64,000 nt of DNA, taken from Bin90 sp965214635 (GTDB taxonomy: Bacteria > Chloroflexota > Dehalococcoidia > Lucifugimonadales > JADFKI01). Where the stretch lies: positions 868,001 through 932,000 of the forward strand of contig OZ243964.1 in NCBI GenBank assembly GCA_965214635.1. The letters run 5' to 3'. The first letter of the stretch is position 1, and every line of letters begins with the position of its first letter. The position numbers and the translations under genes were made by a program. Shown in pieces: positions 18,067 through 26,227 of the stretch. The notes beneath the pieces were generated by a model that saw only the letters and a list, made by a program, of their open reading frames with translations, did no database searches and was not told where the DNA came from.

Positions 18067-18107
18067 CAAGCAGAAGGGGCAGTCCATGTGGCTGCCCCTT
18101 CTGCTTG
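18067..18107. terminator. Hairpin downstream of the lipoprotein gene
   Basis: A perfect 16-bp stem, CAAGCAGAAGGGGCAG pairing with CTGCCCCTTCTGCTTG across a 9-base loop, lies 60 bp past the lipoprotein stop and 160 bp from the convergent sucD end. A T-rich run is lacking; a bidirectional terminator role is likely. Confidence 0.65.
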
Positions 18108-18267
18108 CCTTGTCGATATCTACACACTGCACCAAGCCAATGTGCTGTCGCTGGCGTTCCACCCTATATATAGTCGGGACGCGCGAAACAAGCCCTTCGT
18201 GCAGCGCTTAAAGTCGGAGCGTATACCCCCGTGGCAAGGATGTATGTCGAGCAACCCTCTTGCTGTC

Positions 18268-19146
18268 CTACCCGCCCATCGCCTCCGCGAAGGTGCTGCC
18301 GATTTCCCCGGGCCCCGGCACGATGGCAACCCCCGCAGCGGCGAGCGCCCGTTCTTTCTCTTCGGCGCGCGCTGCCCTGCCTGTGATGACGGCGCCGGCG
18401 TGCCCCATGCGCTTGCCCGGCGGTGCGCTGCGCCCTGCGATGAACGCCGCCATAGGCTTCGTGAACTCGGCGCGTATGTACTCTGCCGCCTCTTGCTCCC
18501 GCACGCCCCCTATCTCGCCTATCATCACCACGCCATCCGTGTCATCGTCATCATTAAACTTCTGCAAGATGTCCACGAAAGACGAGCCGTTCACCGGGTC
18601 GCCGCCTATGCCTACGCATGTGGACTGCCCAATGCCCAGCGCCGTGAGCTGGCTGACCGCTTCGTATGTGAGCGTGCCGCTGCGCGACACCACGCCGATG
18701 CGCCCGGGCGTGTGGATGTCCCCGGGCATAATGCCAACCTTTACGCGTGCGCCCGGCGTTATCATCCCCGGGCAGTTCGGCCCGATGAGCGTAACCGGCT
18801 TGTCGCGTATACAGCGCTTAACGCCGATGGTGTCCATCACGGGGATGCCCTCCGTGATGCAGGCGATGGTCGGTATGCCGGCATCCACCGCCTCCATAAT
18901 GGCGTCAGCGGCAAACGGCGGCGGCACGAAGATGAGGGCGCAGTTCGCTGCTGTCTGCTCCACCGCCTGCTCCACCGTGTTGAACACCGGCACATCATCG
19001 TCGAACACCTGCCCGCCGCGCCCCGGCGTTACGCCTGCTACCAAGTTTGCGCCGTACTCACGGCAGCGCAGCGCGTGGAAGCTGCCCTCACGCCCCGTGA
19101 TGCCCTGCACCATCAGCCGAGTGTTCTCATCAACCAGTATGCCCAT
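18268..19146 (-). CDS. sucD: Succinyl-CoA synthetase subunit alpha
   Basis: 292 residues, the usual size. Together with SucC it interconverts succinyl-CoA with succinate plus ATP/GTP in the TCA cycle. The CoA-binding domain has VQGITGREGSFHALRCREYG. The phosphorylated active-site histidine is in GKRMGHAGAVITG near residue 250. FVPPPFAADAIMEA and LIGPNCPGMITPG are also conserved. It is the last gene of a sucC-selenoprotein-sucD group on the minus strand, 162 bp after the selenoprotein gene. A malate-CoA ligase is a close alternative that sequence motifs alone cannot exclude. Confidence 0.92.
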   Translation of the reverse strand: MGILVDENTRLMVQGITGREGSFHALRCREYGANLVAGVTPGRGGQVFDDDVPVFNTVEQAVEQTAANCALIFVPPPFAADAIMEAVDAGIPTIACITEGIPVMDTIGVKRCIRDKPVTLIGPNCPGMITPGARVKVGIMPGDIHTPGRIGVVSRSGTLTYEAVSQLTALGIGQSTCVGIGGDPVNGSSFVDILQKFNDDDDTDGVVMIGEIGGVREQEAAEYIRAEFTKPMAAFIAGRSAPPGKRMGHAGAVITGRAARAEEKERALAAAGVAIVPGPGEIGSTFAEAMGG

Positions 19147-19308
19147 AAGCCTGCGTCAGTCGTCCTTTCGCCGGAATTATCTCTTTTGAGCCTTATCCCT
19201 AGCCTGTGCCTTGATGTTCTTGTAATCGCCCACCATTGTGCATTGAGGGTTCGGGCGAGCCGGTGGTTTCAGCGCGCCCGAACCCACATCGTGTCGTATC
19301 CCGTATAC

Positions 19309-20943
19309 CTACATATACTGGTCGATGCCCACGGTGGCGGCGCTTGGGCCGCTGGGCATCACCAGCGTCTTGGCGCGGTCTGCGCCCACCACGAGGATGT
19401 CGTAGCGGTCTGCATTCTCCAGCACCGGCACGGTCATGTCCAGCCGTTCCTGCTCAGTGAGCTGATTGAGATGACGCCAGTGCGCCCCCACACGCGCATC
19501 GTCCAGCGGCATGTACTGGATCATCTTGCCTAGGCTGGCGTTGGCGTGTTGATGGATGAACTCTTTCGCGCCCTGCTTGGTAAAGCCCTCGCCGCCCACC
19601 GGGCGCGCCACATCCGGCGGCATGAATATGAGCCGCTCGGCTGTATGGCGGTCGCCCAAGCCACGCGTCCCAAAGGTTACGCCGTAGGCAATCGTCTTGA
19701 GCAGCCCTTCGGCGCTCGTGTTGCCTTGGTCTTGCACATCCAACTCGCCGTCGGTGATGAAGATGCTTATGGCGCTCTCGTCGCGGCGGAAGCCCTTGTT
19801 CGTGTGATAAGGCTCCCACGGCGACATATCCTCGTTTTCGGCGACGCAGTGCACGAACTTGCGCGTCGTGCCGATGGTGTCCATATCCATCTGCCCGGGA
19901 TACCAGTACCCAATGTTGCGGAGGCAGAGCGAAAACGCCCGCCCGATTGTGATGTTCACCTCATTATCGCGCCCCGGCCCGAGCGCAGAGCGTGGGTTGA
20001 TGCCCAGCCGCTTGCCGATTGGCCCATTCACTACCAGTATGGGCGCATGCGGGCTTGTGGACATCAGCAGCGACTTGCCACCGTGTTCGCCCATCTCTGA
20101 CAGCGCCTTCACTGCGGCGATTATCACCGGCATATGCTCCGGCTTTGCGCCCGCCATCGCAGCGTTTATCGCAATCTTCTCCACAGTAGCCAGCCCGAAG
20201 CCCGGCGGCATGTCGCAGACTAGATGGTCGGCGGGCAGCGCTGTCCCCGTCAGCAGATGCGCCACCGCTTCCTCCGTCGCCGGATACATCGGCAGCGCAT
20301 CGCCCCAGTCGCGGGTCAGGAAGTCGGCGTTCATTCGCATCACCGCATCGTAGCGGTCGTCGCCCTCGAAGCGATGCACCCCGCCGGTGTCCGCTGCCGT
20401 GCGCGCCTCGTCTGCCCCGGATGTGAGGCAGTCCACGAGGTCGTCGATGGCAAGCTCTGTCTGGCGAATGCACTCGTCTATGGCGAGGTTGCGATAGATG
20501 CGCGGCACAATGACAAACCGTATGTCCGGCATCGCAAACGCGCGCGAGCTAGCGATTGCATCCAGTTCGAAGCGTCCCGAGACGATAGGCACTGCGGGCT
20601 TGCCCATCTTCTCGATTTCAATCATGTCGTGGACCATCCACGACGCGCATGTCCCTCAATCGGCTGTTGCGCCGATGACCACATCGCACTCCTCACCTGC
20701 CTGACGCACGATGTGCGGCGGCGCGGGGTAGTTCCCGCCGGTGTAGAAGTTGACGCTGACATCGCTGAATCGCTCTTGCAGCATCTCGCCTGCGCGCCTC
20801 AGCGCCACATCACCGCCGTGCGTCCCTGACCACAGCAGCCCCACCGTCTTGCCATCCAGCGATGCAGGTCGATCATTGATAGACATCGCAGTCAGCACGC
20901 CGCGCTGCTGCGCTATTGGGTTCATCACTTCTAACAGGTGCAT
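19309..20943 (-). CDS. UGSC-family selenoprotein (UGA read as selenocysteine)
   Basis: Two same-frame segments are separated by one UGA (complement of 20656-20658). Reading it as selenocysteine gives 544 residues with U at residue 96 in VVIGATADUGTCASWMVHD, which fits the U/C-G-S/T-C motif of the UGSC (seleno)protein family. The family domain spans about residues 1-180 (GLLWSGTHGGDVALRRAGEM; DMIEIEKMGKPAVPIVSG after the motif; DIRFVIVPRIYRNL). Residues about 190-544 form a second conserved-looking domain of unknown function. A hairpin suited to a bacterial SECIS follows the UGA. Function is unknown; the U/Cys pair suggests redox chemistry. It sits between sucC and sucD. Confidence 0.85.
20626..20658 (-). 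promoter_or_regulatory. UGA codon with SECIS-like hairpin
   Basis: In the mRNA the UGA (20658-20656) is followed by 11 bases and then a perfect 8-bp stem GUCGUGGA-UGG-UCCACGAC (20644-20626). The apical loop contains G residues and begins 19 bases after the UGA, within the spacing known for bacterial SECIS elements (about 16-37). Bacterial SECIS lies inside the coding region, as here. Confidence 0.8.
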
Positions 20944-21163
20944 CTTTGTCCTCCTGTCCCGTTTTTGTCCCGTTTCTCATCTATTAACTTGGTCAGATTT
21001 CGTAAATCTGTGCGCTCCCCATCAATGCATCGGAAGTCGGTTCATCAAACGACTCCACTTTCGGCTCTGATTCCATCCCATCCGCTGGGACGAGCAATTT
21101 CGTCTCAGGCGTTGTACTCACCCCGCATGACTGCACAGCAATTGCAACAACAGCCTCCCGCGA

Positions 21164-22327
21164 TTATACGGCGTTTGCCTCGCGTATCGCTGTTGCCGCT
21201 CCGCCCAAGTCTTTCACCAGCGTTACATCCAACCCCGACTCGGAGAGGATGCGCCTGCCCTCATCAGCATTCGTGCCGAGCATGCGAACCACCATCGGGC
21301 GCATGGCGTCGGGCTGAGCATTTGCGGCTTGCACGAACCCGCGCGCCGCCACATCGCAGCGCAAAATGCCCCCGAATATGTTCACCAACACCAGTTCCAC
21401 CGACCTATCCGCAAGCACAATGTTCAGCGCCTGTGCCACCTTGTCTTCATCCGCACCGCCGCCGATGTCCAAAAAGTTCGCCGGACTTGCGCCGCCCGCA
21501 AGCACCACATCCATCGTCGCCATCGCAAGCCCCGCGCCGTTCACGATGCAACCCACCGTGCCGTCCAACTTCACATAGTTGATGTCGTGGCGGCGGGCTT
21601 CCACTTCGCCAGCATCTTCTTGCTCAGGGTCTTGCAGTTCAGCAAGACCAGCGTGGCGGAACATAGCATCGTCATCGAAGTCCAGCTTGGCGTCAATCGC
21701 AAGCGCGCGTCCGTCCGTGGTGATAACCAGCGGGTTGATTTCGGCGAGCGAGCAGTCGTTCTCGCGGAACGCGCGGTACAGGTTCTCCACCAGCGCCGCA
21801 ACCGGGCGCACCAGTGCCGCATCCACACCAAGCGCATACGCCAGCTTGCGCCCTTGGAACGCCTGCAAGCCCAACACCGGGTCAACCACCGCCCGCAGTA
21901 TCAGCTCAGGGTTGCTCTCTGCGACCTCTTCTATCTCCATACCGCCCGACTGGCTGGCGATAGCCACCACGCCCTCCGCAGCGCCATCTATCACCATCGC
22001 CAAATACAGTTCCTTCGCCACATCGATAGTCTCTTCCACCAACACCTTGCGCACCGGCACGCCCTCAGGCCCCGTTTGGAATGTAACCAAATTCGTCCCA
22101 AGGATAGACTCGGCGAACTCCGCAGCCGCTTCCGGGGACGACACCAGCTTGACGCCGCCCGCCATACCGCGCCCGCCGGCGTGCACCTGCGCCTTTACCA
22201 CGGCGCTGCCGCCCAAATCCGCCACCAACTTCGCCGCATCGTCCGGCGTTTCCGCCACGCCGCCCTGCGGCACAGGCACCCCGTAATCCGACAGCAGCCG
22301 CTTCGCCTGATACTCATGAATCTTCAT
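21164..22327 (-). CDS. sucC: Succinyl-CoA synthetase subunit beta (ADP-forming type)
   Basis: 387 residues, normal. An ATP-grasp domain starts MKIHEYQAKRLLSDYGVPVPQG, followed by VVKAQVHAGGRGMAGGVKLV, SLAEINPLVITTDGRALAIDAKLDFDDDA (metal and nucleotide site) and the ligase domain GCIVNGAGLAMATMDV, VNIFGGILRCDVAARG. It opens the sucC-selenoprotein-sucD group on the minus strand, with a 220-bp gap to the selenoprotein gene. The tRNA-Ser gene lies 90 bp upstream in the same direction. Confidence 0.95.
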   Translation of the reverse strand: MKIHEYQAKRLLSDYGVPVPQGGVAETPDDAAKLVADLGGSAVVKAQVHAGGRGMAGGVKLVSSPEAAAEFAESILGTNLVTFQTGPEGVPVRKVLVEETIDVAKELYLAMVIDGAAEGVVAIASQSGGMEIEEVAESNPELILRAVVDPVLGLQAFQGRKLAYALGVDAALVRPVAALVENLYRAFRENDCSLAEINPLVITTDGRALAIDAKLDFDDDAMFRHAGLAELQDPEQEDAGEVEARRHDINYVKLDGTVGCIVNGAGLAMATMDVVLAGGASPANFLDIGGGADEDKVAQALNIVLADRSVELVLVNIFGGILRCDVAARGFVQAANAQPDAMRPMVVRMLGTNADEGRRILSESGLDVTLVKDLGGAATAIREANAV

Positions 22328-22416
22328 TCGCTATCGTCCTGTTATTCGTATGTAATGCATCGTGATAGAACTTCACTACGGCGTATGGGTGCGCCATAGT
22401 GCGCCTGTTAAACAAT

Positions 22417-22504
22417 TGGCGGAGGGGACAGGATTCGAACCTGCGGTGGCTTACGCCACGCCTGTTTTCAAGACAGGTGCCTTCAGCCTCTCGGCCACCC
22501 CTCC
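22417..22504 (-). tRNA. tRNA-Ser (anticodon TGA)
   Basis: On the minus strand the acceptor GGAGGGG pairs with CCCCTCC, followed by discriminator G and an encoded CCA (complement of 22417-22419). The anticodon arm CCTGT-CTTGAAA-ACAGG gives anticodon TGA. A long variable arm (GTGGCGTAAGCCAC) and a T arm with GGTTCGAATCC confirm a class II serine tRNA. It is 88 nt including CCA. Confidence 0.97.
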
Positions 22505-22765
22505 CAATTAGCACTGCCGCCAGTGCTCTCCGCATTATACCCCAATCGCCTCTAATGCACACAATTGCGCGCACTCAAACACACAATTGCGCGCACGATG
22601 CTTGGGGACAGAGCGCACTTGCTGCCATTTGCACAACATCTGCTCAAAAGGCATGGAGACATTGGGGACAAAAACCAACATTGTCGTACGCCGTAGTATG
22701 CGCCATCGTGCGAGATGTCATTTACGCAACGGGTTTGGGGACAAAAAACCAAAATATTAGTGCGG

Positions 22766-23443
22766 CTATATCAACCCCTTGGCGGTTTTGGAAGCGATAA
22801 GCTCCGGAAGGGACAGACCAGCGGCTGCGGCATGCTCGGAAAGACCGCCCGCGGGGAAATCTAGCGCCCAACGGTACATCTGCTCCACGGCGTCGGGGCT
22901 GCCCTGCCCGCCTTGCAGAATAGGAGCGTCGACGCGCACAGCGTCAAGCAGCTCTATGACCGCAGCCGCAATCCGCTGATGAAAACGGGCAGACACCTGC
23001 TCTGCACTGCCACCACGCTCAAACTCTTCCTGATACCAGCGCATGCCGTCCAGATGCAGCACGCGCGTGCGGGGGTAGAATGACGCCATCAAGTTCCACG
23101 GCTCGCCATCCTTATCTTGGTCGCCTGCGTGCCGAAAATCGGAGCGCAAAATCACGGCGGGGATGTCGAGCATCTTGGCGTACATATACTCCACGACTGC
23201 GCCAGAGCCTAGCTCTGTGCCGTCGAAGTTGAAGAGCGCAAGGTCGCACTCCATCACGGTCAGCAGGTCTTGGTTGCGTATGTCCACCGCCCTTGCGCCC
23301 GTCTGCTCCAAGTTCTGCGGCAAAATGCAGCGGTATCGCCCATCAGACACAGCGTCGATGTGCAACGCTAGCAAGGCGTTCCCCGAAAGATGCTTGTGAT
23401 CGAACAGCTGCCCAGCAAAGTAAATGGTATATTGAGTGGACAT
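22766..23443 (-). CDS. Nucleoside 2-deoxyribosyltransferase-like protein, copy 1
   Basis: 225 residues. The N-terminal 150 residues resemble the nucleoside 2-deoxyribosyltransferase fold: YTIYFAGQLFDHKHLSGNALL (nucleoside-binding start), DLLTVMECDLALFNFDGTELGSGAVVEYMYA (the D..E pattern near residues 70-90 with catalytic-type Glu) and IPAVILRSDFRHAGD. The C-terminal 60 residues (PILQGGQGSPDAVEQMYRWALDF) are unassigned. Such domains cleave nucleosides or nucleotides and some related proteins belong to immune systems; the actual substrate is unknown. It is paralogous to the next gene and about 70 percent of the spacer is shared. Confidence 0.72.
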   Translation of the reverse strand: MSTQYTIYFAGQLFDHKHLSGNALLALHIDAVSDGRYRCILPQNLEQTGARAVDIRNQDLLTVMECDLALFNFDGTELGSGAVVEYMYAKMLDIPAVILRSDFRHAGDQDKDGEPWNLMASFYPRTRVLHLDGMRWYQEEFERGGSAEQVSARFHQRIAAAVIELLDAVRVDAPILQGGQGSPDAVEQMYRWALDFPAGGLSEHAAAAGLSLPELIASKTAKGLI

Positions 23444-23590
23444 GGGATTTAGAGCGCCCTTAATTGCTTGTCATTTACGCAAAGATTTGGGTACAAGAGC
23501 CAACATTGTCGTACGCGTAGTATGCGCCATCGCGTGAGCTGTCATTTACGCAAAGAGTTTGAGGGACAAAAAACCAAAATATTAGTGCGG

Positions 23591-24325
23591 CTATATCAAC
23601 CCCTTGGCGGTTTTGGAAGCGATAAGATCCGGAAGGTACAGCCCAGCGGCTGCGGCATGCTCGGAAAGACCGCCCGCGGGGAAATCTAGCGCCCAACGAT
23701 ACATCCGCTCCACAGCATCGGGGCTGCCCTGCCCACCTTGCAGAACAGGAGCGTCGCCGCGCACATCATCGGGGCTGCCCTGCCCGCCTCGCAGGATAGG
23801 AGCGTCGCCGCGCACAGCGTCAAGCAGCTCTATGACCGCAGCCGCAATCCGCTGATGAAAACGGGCAGACACCTGCTCTGCACTGCCACCACGCTCAAAC
23901 TCTTCCTGATACCAGCGCATGCCGTCCAGATGCAGCACGCGCGTGCGGGGATAGAATGACGCCATCAAGTTCCACGGCTCGCCATCCTTATCTTGGTCGC
24001 CTGCGTGCCGAAAATCGGAGCGCAAAATCACGGCGGGGATGTCGAGCAGCTTGGCGTACATATACTCCACGACCGTCCCTGAATCTAGCTCCGTGCCATC
24101 GAAGTTGAAGAGCGCAAGGTCGCACCCCATCACGGTCAGCAGGTCTTGGTTGCGTATAGACACCGCTCTTGCGTCCGTCTGCTCTAGGTTCTGCGGCAAA
24201 ATGCAGCGGTATCGCCCGTCAGACACAGCCTCGATGTGCGATGCCAGCAGGGCGTTCCCCGCAAGATGCTTGTGATCGAACAGCTCCCCAGCAAAGTAAA
24301 TGGTGTATTGAGTGGGCATGGGCAA
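23591..24325 (-). CDS. Nucleoside 2-deoxyribosyltransferase-like protein, copy 2
   Basis: 244 residues, nearly identical to copy 1 in the catalytic part (YTIYFAGELFDHKHLAGNALL, DLLTVMGCDLALFNFDGTELDSGTVVEYMYA). It differs by an internal repeat near residues 170-205, where RGDAPILRGGQGSPDD is followed by RGDAPVLQGGQGSPDA, adding 19 residues. One visible change near the active region is Glu to Gly (MECD to MGCD). It lies upstream of copy 1 on the minus strand and may be cotranscribed with it. Both frames are intact, so both copies may be expressed. Confidence 0.72.
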   Translation of the reverse strand: MPMPTQYTIYFAGELFDHKHLAGNALLASHIEAVSDGRYRCILPQNLEQTDARAVSIRNQDLLTVMGCDLALFNFDGTELDSGTVVEYMYAKLLDIPAVILRSDFRHAGDQDKDGEPWNLMASFYPRTRVLHLDGMRWYQEEFERGGSAEQVSARFHQRIAAAVIELLDAVRGDAPILRGGQGSPDDVRGDAPVLQGGQGSPDAVERMYRWALDFPAGGLSEHAAAAGLYLPDLIASKTAKGLI

Positions 24326-24437
24326 TGTGAGTAAAAGCCAGTTGCTAGTTGTACAAATATTGAAGTTAACGGTACTGCCGCAAGGGGCAATTTATTGCAG
24401 GATGGGAGGGTATGTCAAGTTAAATCCGCTGGTATTC

Positions 24438-24947
24438 TTAATATGTAGGGATATTGGATTTTACCCACCGATGCCAGCACACTAGCGCCAACGAATACAC
24501 CAGCATCTGTATGCTCTTGGTGTAGCCCTTCGTCCGTCGCACTAATCGGTTCAACTTACTTCGCCATACCGAATGCAACCCCTCGTTCCAGTTCACCGCA
24601 CCTCCCTTGCCCACCACATGCCTGTTGCGAGGTAACCACCCATACACAGGATATGCATCACTCCGATACAACTCCGCATCCGGTAAGCGCTCATACAAGC
24701 GCAAGAATGTCCTCTCGCTGCGGTCGCCCACCTCAAAGTCCACCCACCTGCTCCCATCAGCCTCTTCTACTACCGCCGTCCATATCCACACATCCTCACG
24801 CAACTCCGCACGCCGAGCACGCTTGTATGTCCACATCTCATCACACGACACCACCGCAGCAGCACGCTGCGCCTCTGCTCCCTCAGTCCGCCTACGCCCA
24901 CGCTCCCGCAGACGCTCTAATGCCTCACGCCCCCTTTTTTCACCCAC
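24438..24947 (-). CDS. IS1-family transposase, catalytic frame (InsB-like)
   Basis: About 169 residues. It carries the DDE-type catalytic pattern SCDEMWTYKR, LYRSDAYPVYGWLP and NWNEGLHSVWRSKLNRLVRRTKGYTKS of IS1 transposases. It overlaps the InsA-like frame by 31 bases around a run A6G5 (GTGAAAAAAGGGGG), so full transposase is probably made by a -1 frameshift there, as in IS1. The first codon read from sequence would be GTG (GTG GGT GAA), unlikely to be a separate start. Confidence 0.85.
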   Translation of the reverse strand: MGEKRGREALERLRERGRRRTEGAEAQRAAAVVSCDEMWTYKRARRAELREDVWIWTAVVEEADGSRWVDFEVGDRSERTFLRLYERLPDAELYRSDAYPVYGWLPRNRHVVGKGGAVNWNEGLHSVWRSKLNRLVRRTKGYTKSIQMLVYSLALVCWHRWVKSNIPTY

Positions 24948-25201
24948 CCGTGAACCGCTGTGGCACTGTATCCGAACACTCTGCCTACGGCGCTCAGACT
25001 GCTGCCTTCCAGATACATCTCAACCCCCTGCGCCTTGATGGCTGCGCTAGGGCGGTGATATGCAGCATCAGGCAAGTAGCGGCGACCGCAGTCTCCGCAT
25101 CTGTACGACTGCTTGCCGCGCGCCAAGCCATTTTTGCGCATCCAGTTGGAGCCGCAGTCGGGGCAGCGAATATCGTGGCGATAGGTACGTTCACGAGCCA
25201 T
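24917..25201 (-). CDS. IS1-family InsA-like DNA-binding protein
   Basis: About 94 residues from the ATG at 25201, which follows a GAGGTG site and lies inside the left terminal repeat. A zinc finger pair CPDCGSNWMRKNG...CGDCGRRYL is followed by a helix-turn-helix AVGRVFGYSATAVHGWVKKG. The same frame is open further upstream beyond the IS end, but that part is host flank and not element. InsA-type proteins bind the ends and, via frameshift, provide the N-terminus of the transposase. Confidence 0.8.
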   Translation of the reverse strand: MARERTYRHDIRCPDCGSNWMRKNGLARGKQSYRCGDCGRRYLPDAAYHRPSAAIKAQGVEMYLEGSSLSAVGRVFGYSATAVHGWVKKGGVRH

Positions 25202-25364
25202 AAGACACCTCACTGTGTTTTGATGTTGTGACATATTATAACTTATTATCTCTACACGTTGAGAATACCAATCCGCTTCCCCAGTTGACGCGTGCATATG
25301 GCGATGTTAGGGTTTGGGCGTCCAATAAGGACAGATAAGAGCAGAGCAAGATAAAGAGGACACT

Positions 25365-26108
25365 ATGCGGCTTGAGGGTAAGGTTGCGATTATAAGCGGC
25401 GGCGCAAGGGGAATGGGCGCTGCGGAAGCGCGGCTGTTCGCACAAGAGGGCGCAAAAGTGGTCATCGGCGACCTGCTCGAAGACGAAGGCAGGCAGGTTG
25501 CCGCAGACATCAACGAAGCGGGCGGTGAAGCGCTGTTTGTCAGGCTGGATGTTACCAGCGAAGAGAGCTGGCAGAGAGCCGTAGATGCCACAGTCAGCCG
25601 CTTCGGACGATTGGATGTGCTGGTGAACAACGCCGCCATCTTGCGCGTTCAGGCGCTGATGGAAACCACAAACCAGATCTGGGACGAGGTTATGAATGTA
25701 AACGCCAAGGGCACATTCTTGGGCGTTAAGAGCGTCATCGCAGAGATGCGAAAAGTAGGCGGAGGCTCCATCATCAACATATCGTCGGGCGCAGGTATCA
25801 CCGGCAGCAAGCGCAACACCGCATATCACGCATCCAAAGGCGCTGTGCGGATATTCACCAAAGCGGCGGCTATACAGTACGCCAGCGACAATATACGCGT
25901 AAACTCCGTGCATCCCGGTCCCATAGAGACCGATATGCTGGCGTCATCTATGTCAGTCGACGGCGGGCGCAAGCCGGCCGAGATCCCGCTCGGACGCTAC
26001 GGCAGACCGGAAGAGGTCGCACACGGCGTGCTGTACTTGGCATCCGACGAATCATCGTTCGTTACCGGCAGCGAACTCATAATCGACGGCGGGCGCACAG
26101 CCGAATAG
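25365..26108 (+). CDS. Short-chain dehydrogenase/reductase
   Basis: 247 residues, a classical SDR. The cofactor loop SGGARGMGAAEARLF is at residues 11-25, acidic D after VVIGDLL suggests NAD(H) preference, VLVNNAAIL follows, and the Ser-Tyr-Lys triad lies in ISSGAGITGSKRNTAYHASKGAV. C-terminal VTGSELIIDGG is typical of 3-oxoacyl-ACP reductase or hydroxysteroid dehydrogenase-like members. The substrate cannot be read from sequence. AAGAGGA precedes the start. It is followed, 120 bp away, by a thiolase gene on the same strand, hinting at a beta-oxidation-like or acetoacetyl pathway. Confidence 0.9.
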   Translation: MRLEGKVAIISGGARGMGAAEARLFAQEGAKVVIGDLLEDEGRQVAADINEAGGEALFVRLDVTSEESWQRAVDATVSRFGRLDVLVNNAAILRVQALMETTNQIWDEVMNVNAKGTFLGVKSVIAEMRKVGGGSIINISSGAGITGSKRNTAYHASKGAVRIFTKAAAIQYASDNIRVNSVHPGPIETDMLASSMSVDGGRKPAEIPLGRYGRPEEVAHGVLYLASDESSFVTGSELIIDGGRTAE

Positions 26109-26227
26109 ATCTTTGCAAACATATTAAGCCCATCGTTATCATCAAATAGTCGCAGCAAGTGTTGCGGGCAAGAACCTTTGGCTAATGGACACAAAACACA
26201 GAAAGCACAGAAACGGGGGGCAATAGC

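Larger units (their letters stand above)
22664..24325. repeat. Tandem duplication carrying two deoxyribosyltransferase-like genes
   Basis: The unit from about 22664 to 23443 (gene plus downstream leader beginning GGGACAAAAACCAACATTGTC) is repeated at about 23486-24325 with high identity in genes and spacers. For example, ACCAAAATATTAGTGCGGC and the 3' ends of both genes match. Unit 2 has an extra internal 50-bp repeat near 23716-23815. The repeat is recent by its appearance. Nearby, CACACAATTGCGCGCAC occurs twice at 22556 and 22580. Confidence 0.9.
24431..25269 (-). mobile_element. Complete IS1-family element, 839 bp
   Basis: Imperfect terminal inverted repeats of about 24 bp begin GGTATTCTTAATATGTAGGG (24431 on plus) and GGTATTCTCAACGTGTAGAG (from 25269 on minus). 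An 8-bp target duplication AATCCGCT flanks the element (24423-24430 and 25270-25277), as expected for IS1. It contains insA- and insB-like frames. Truncated relatives lie at 5955-6125, 52179-52858 and 58851-58972. Confidence 0.93.

Noticed and set aside
18088..19533. Long plus-strand open frame of 481 codons opposite sucD and the 3' end of the selenoprotein gene.
   Set aside because: It is antisense to recognised sucD, has an Ala/Arg/His-rich composition typical of shadow frames in GC-rich DNA, and shows no domain.
22556..22596. Two copies of CACACAATTGCGCGCAC considered as a CRISPR-like array.
   Set aside because: Only two copies with a short 7-bp spacer and no cas genes nearby.
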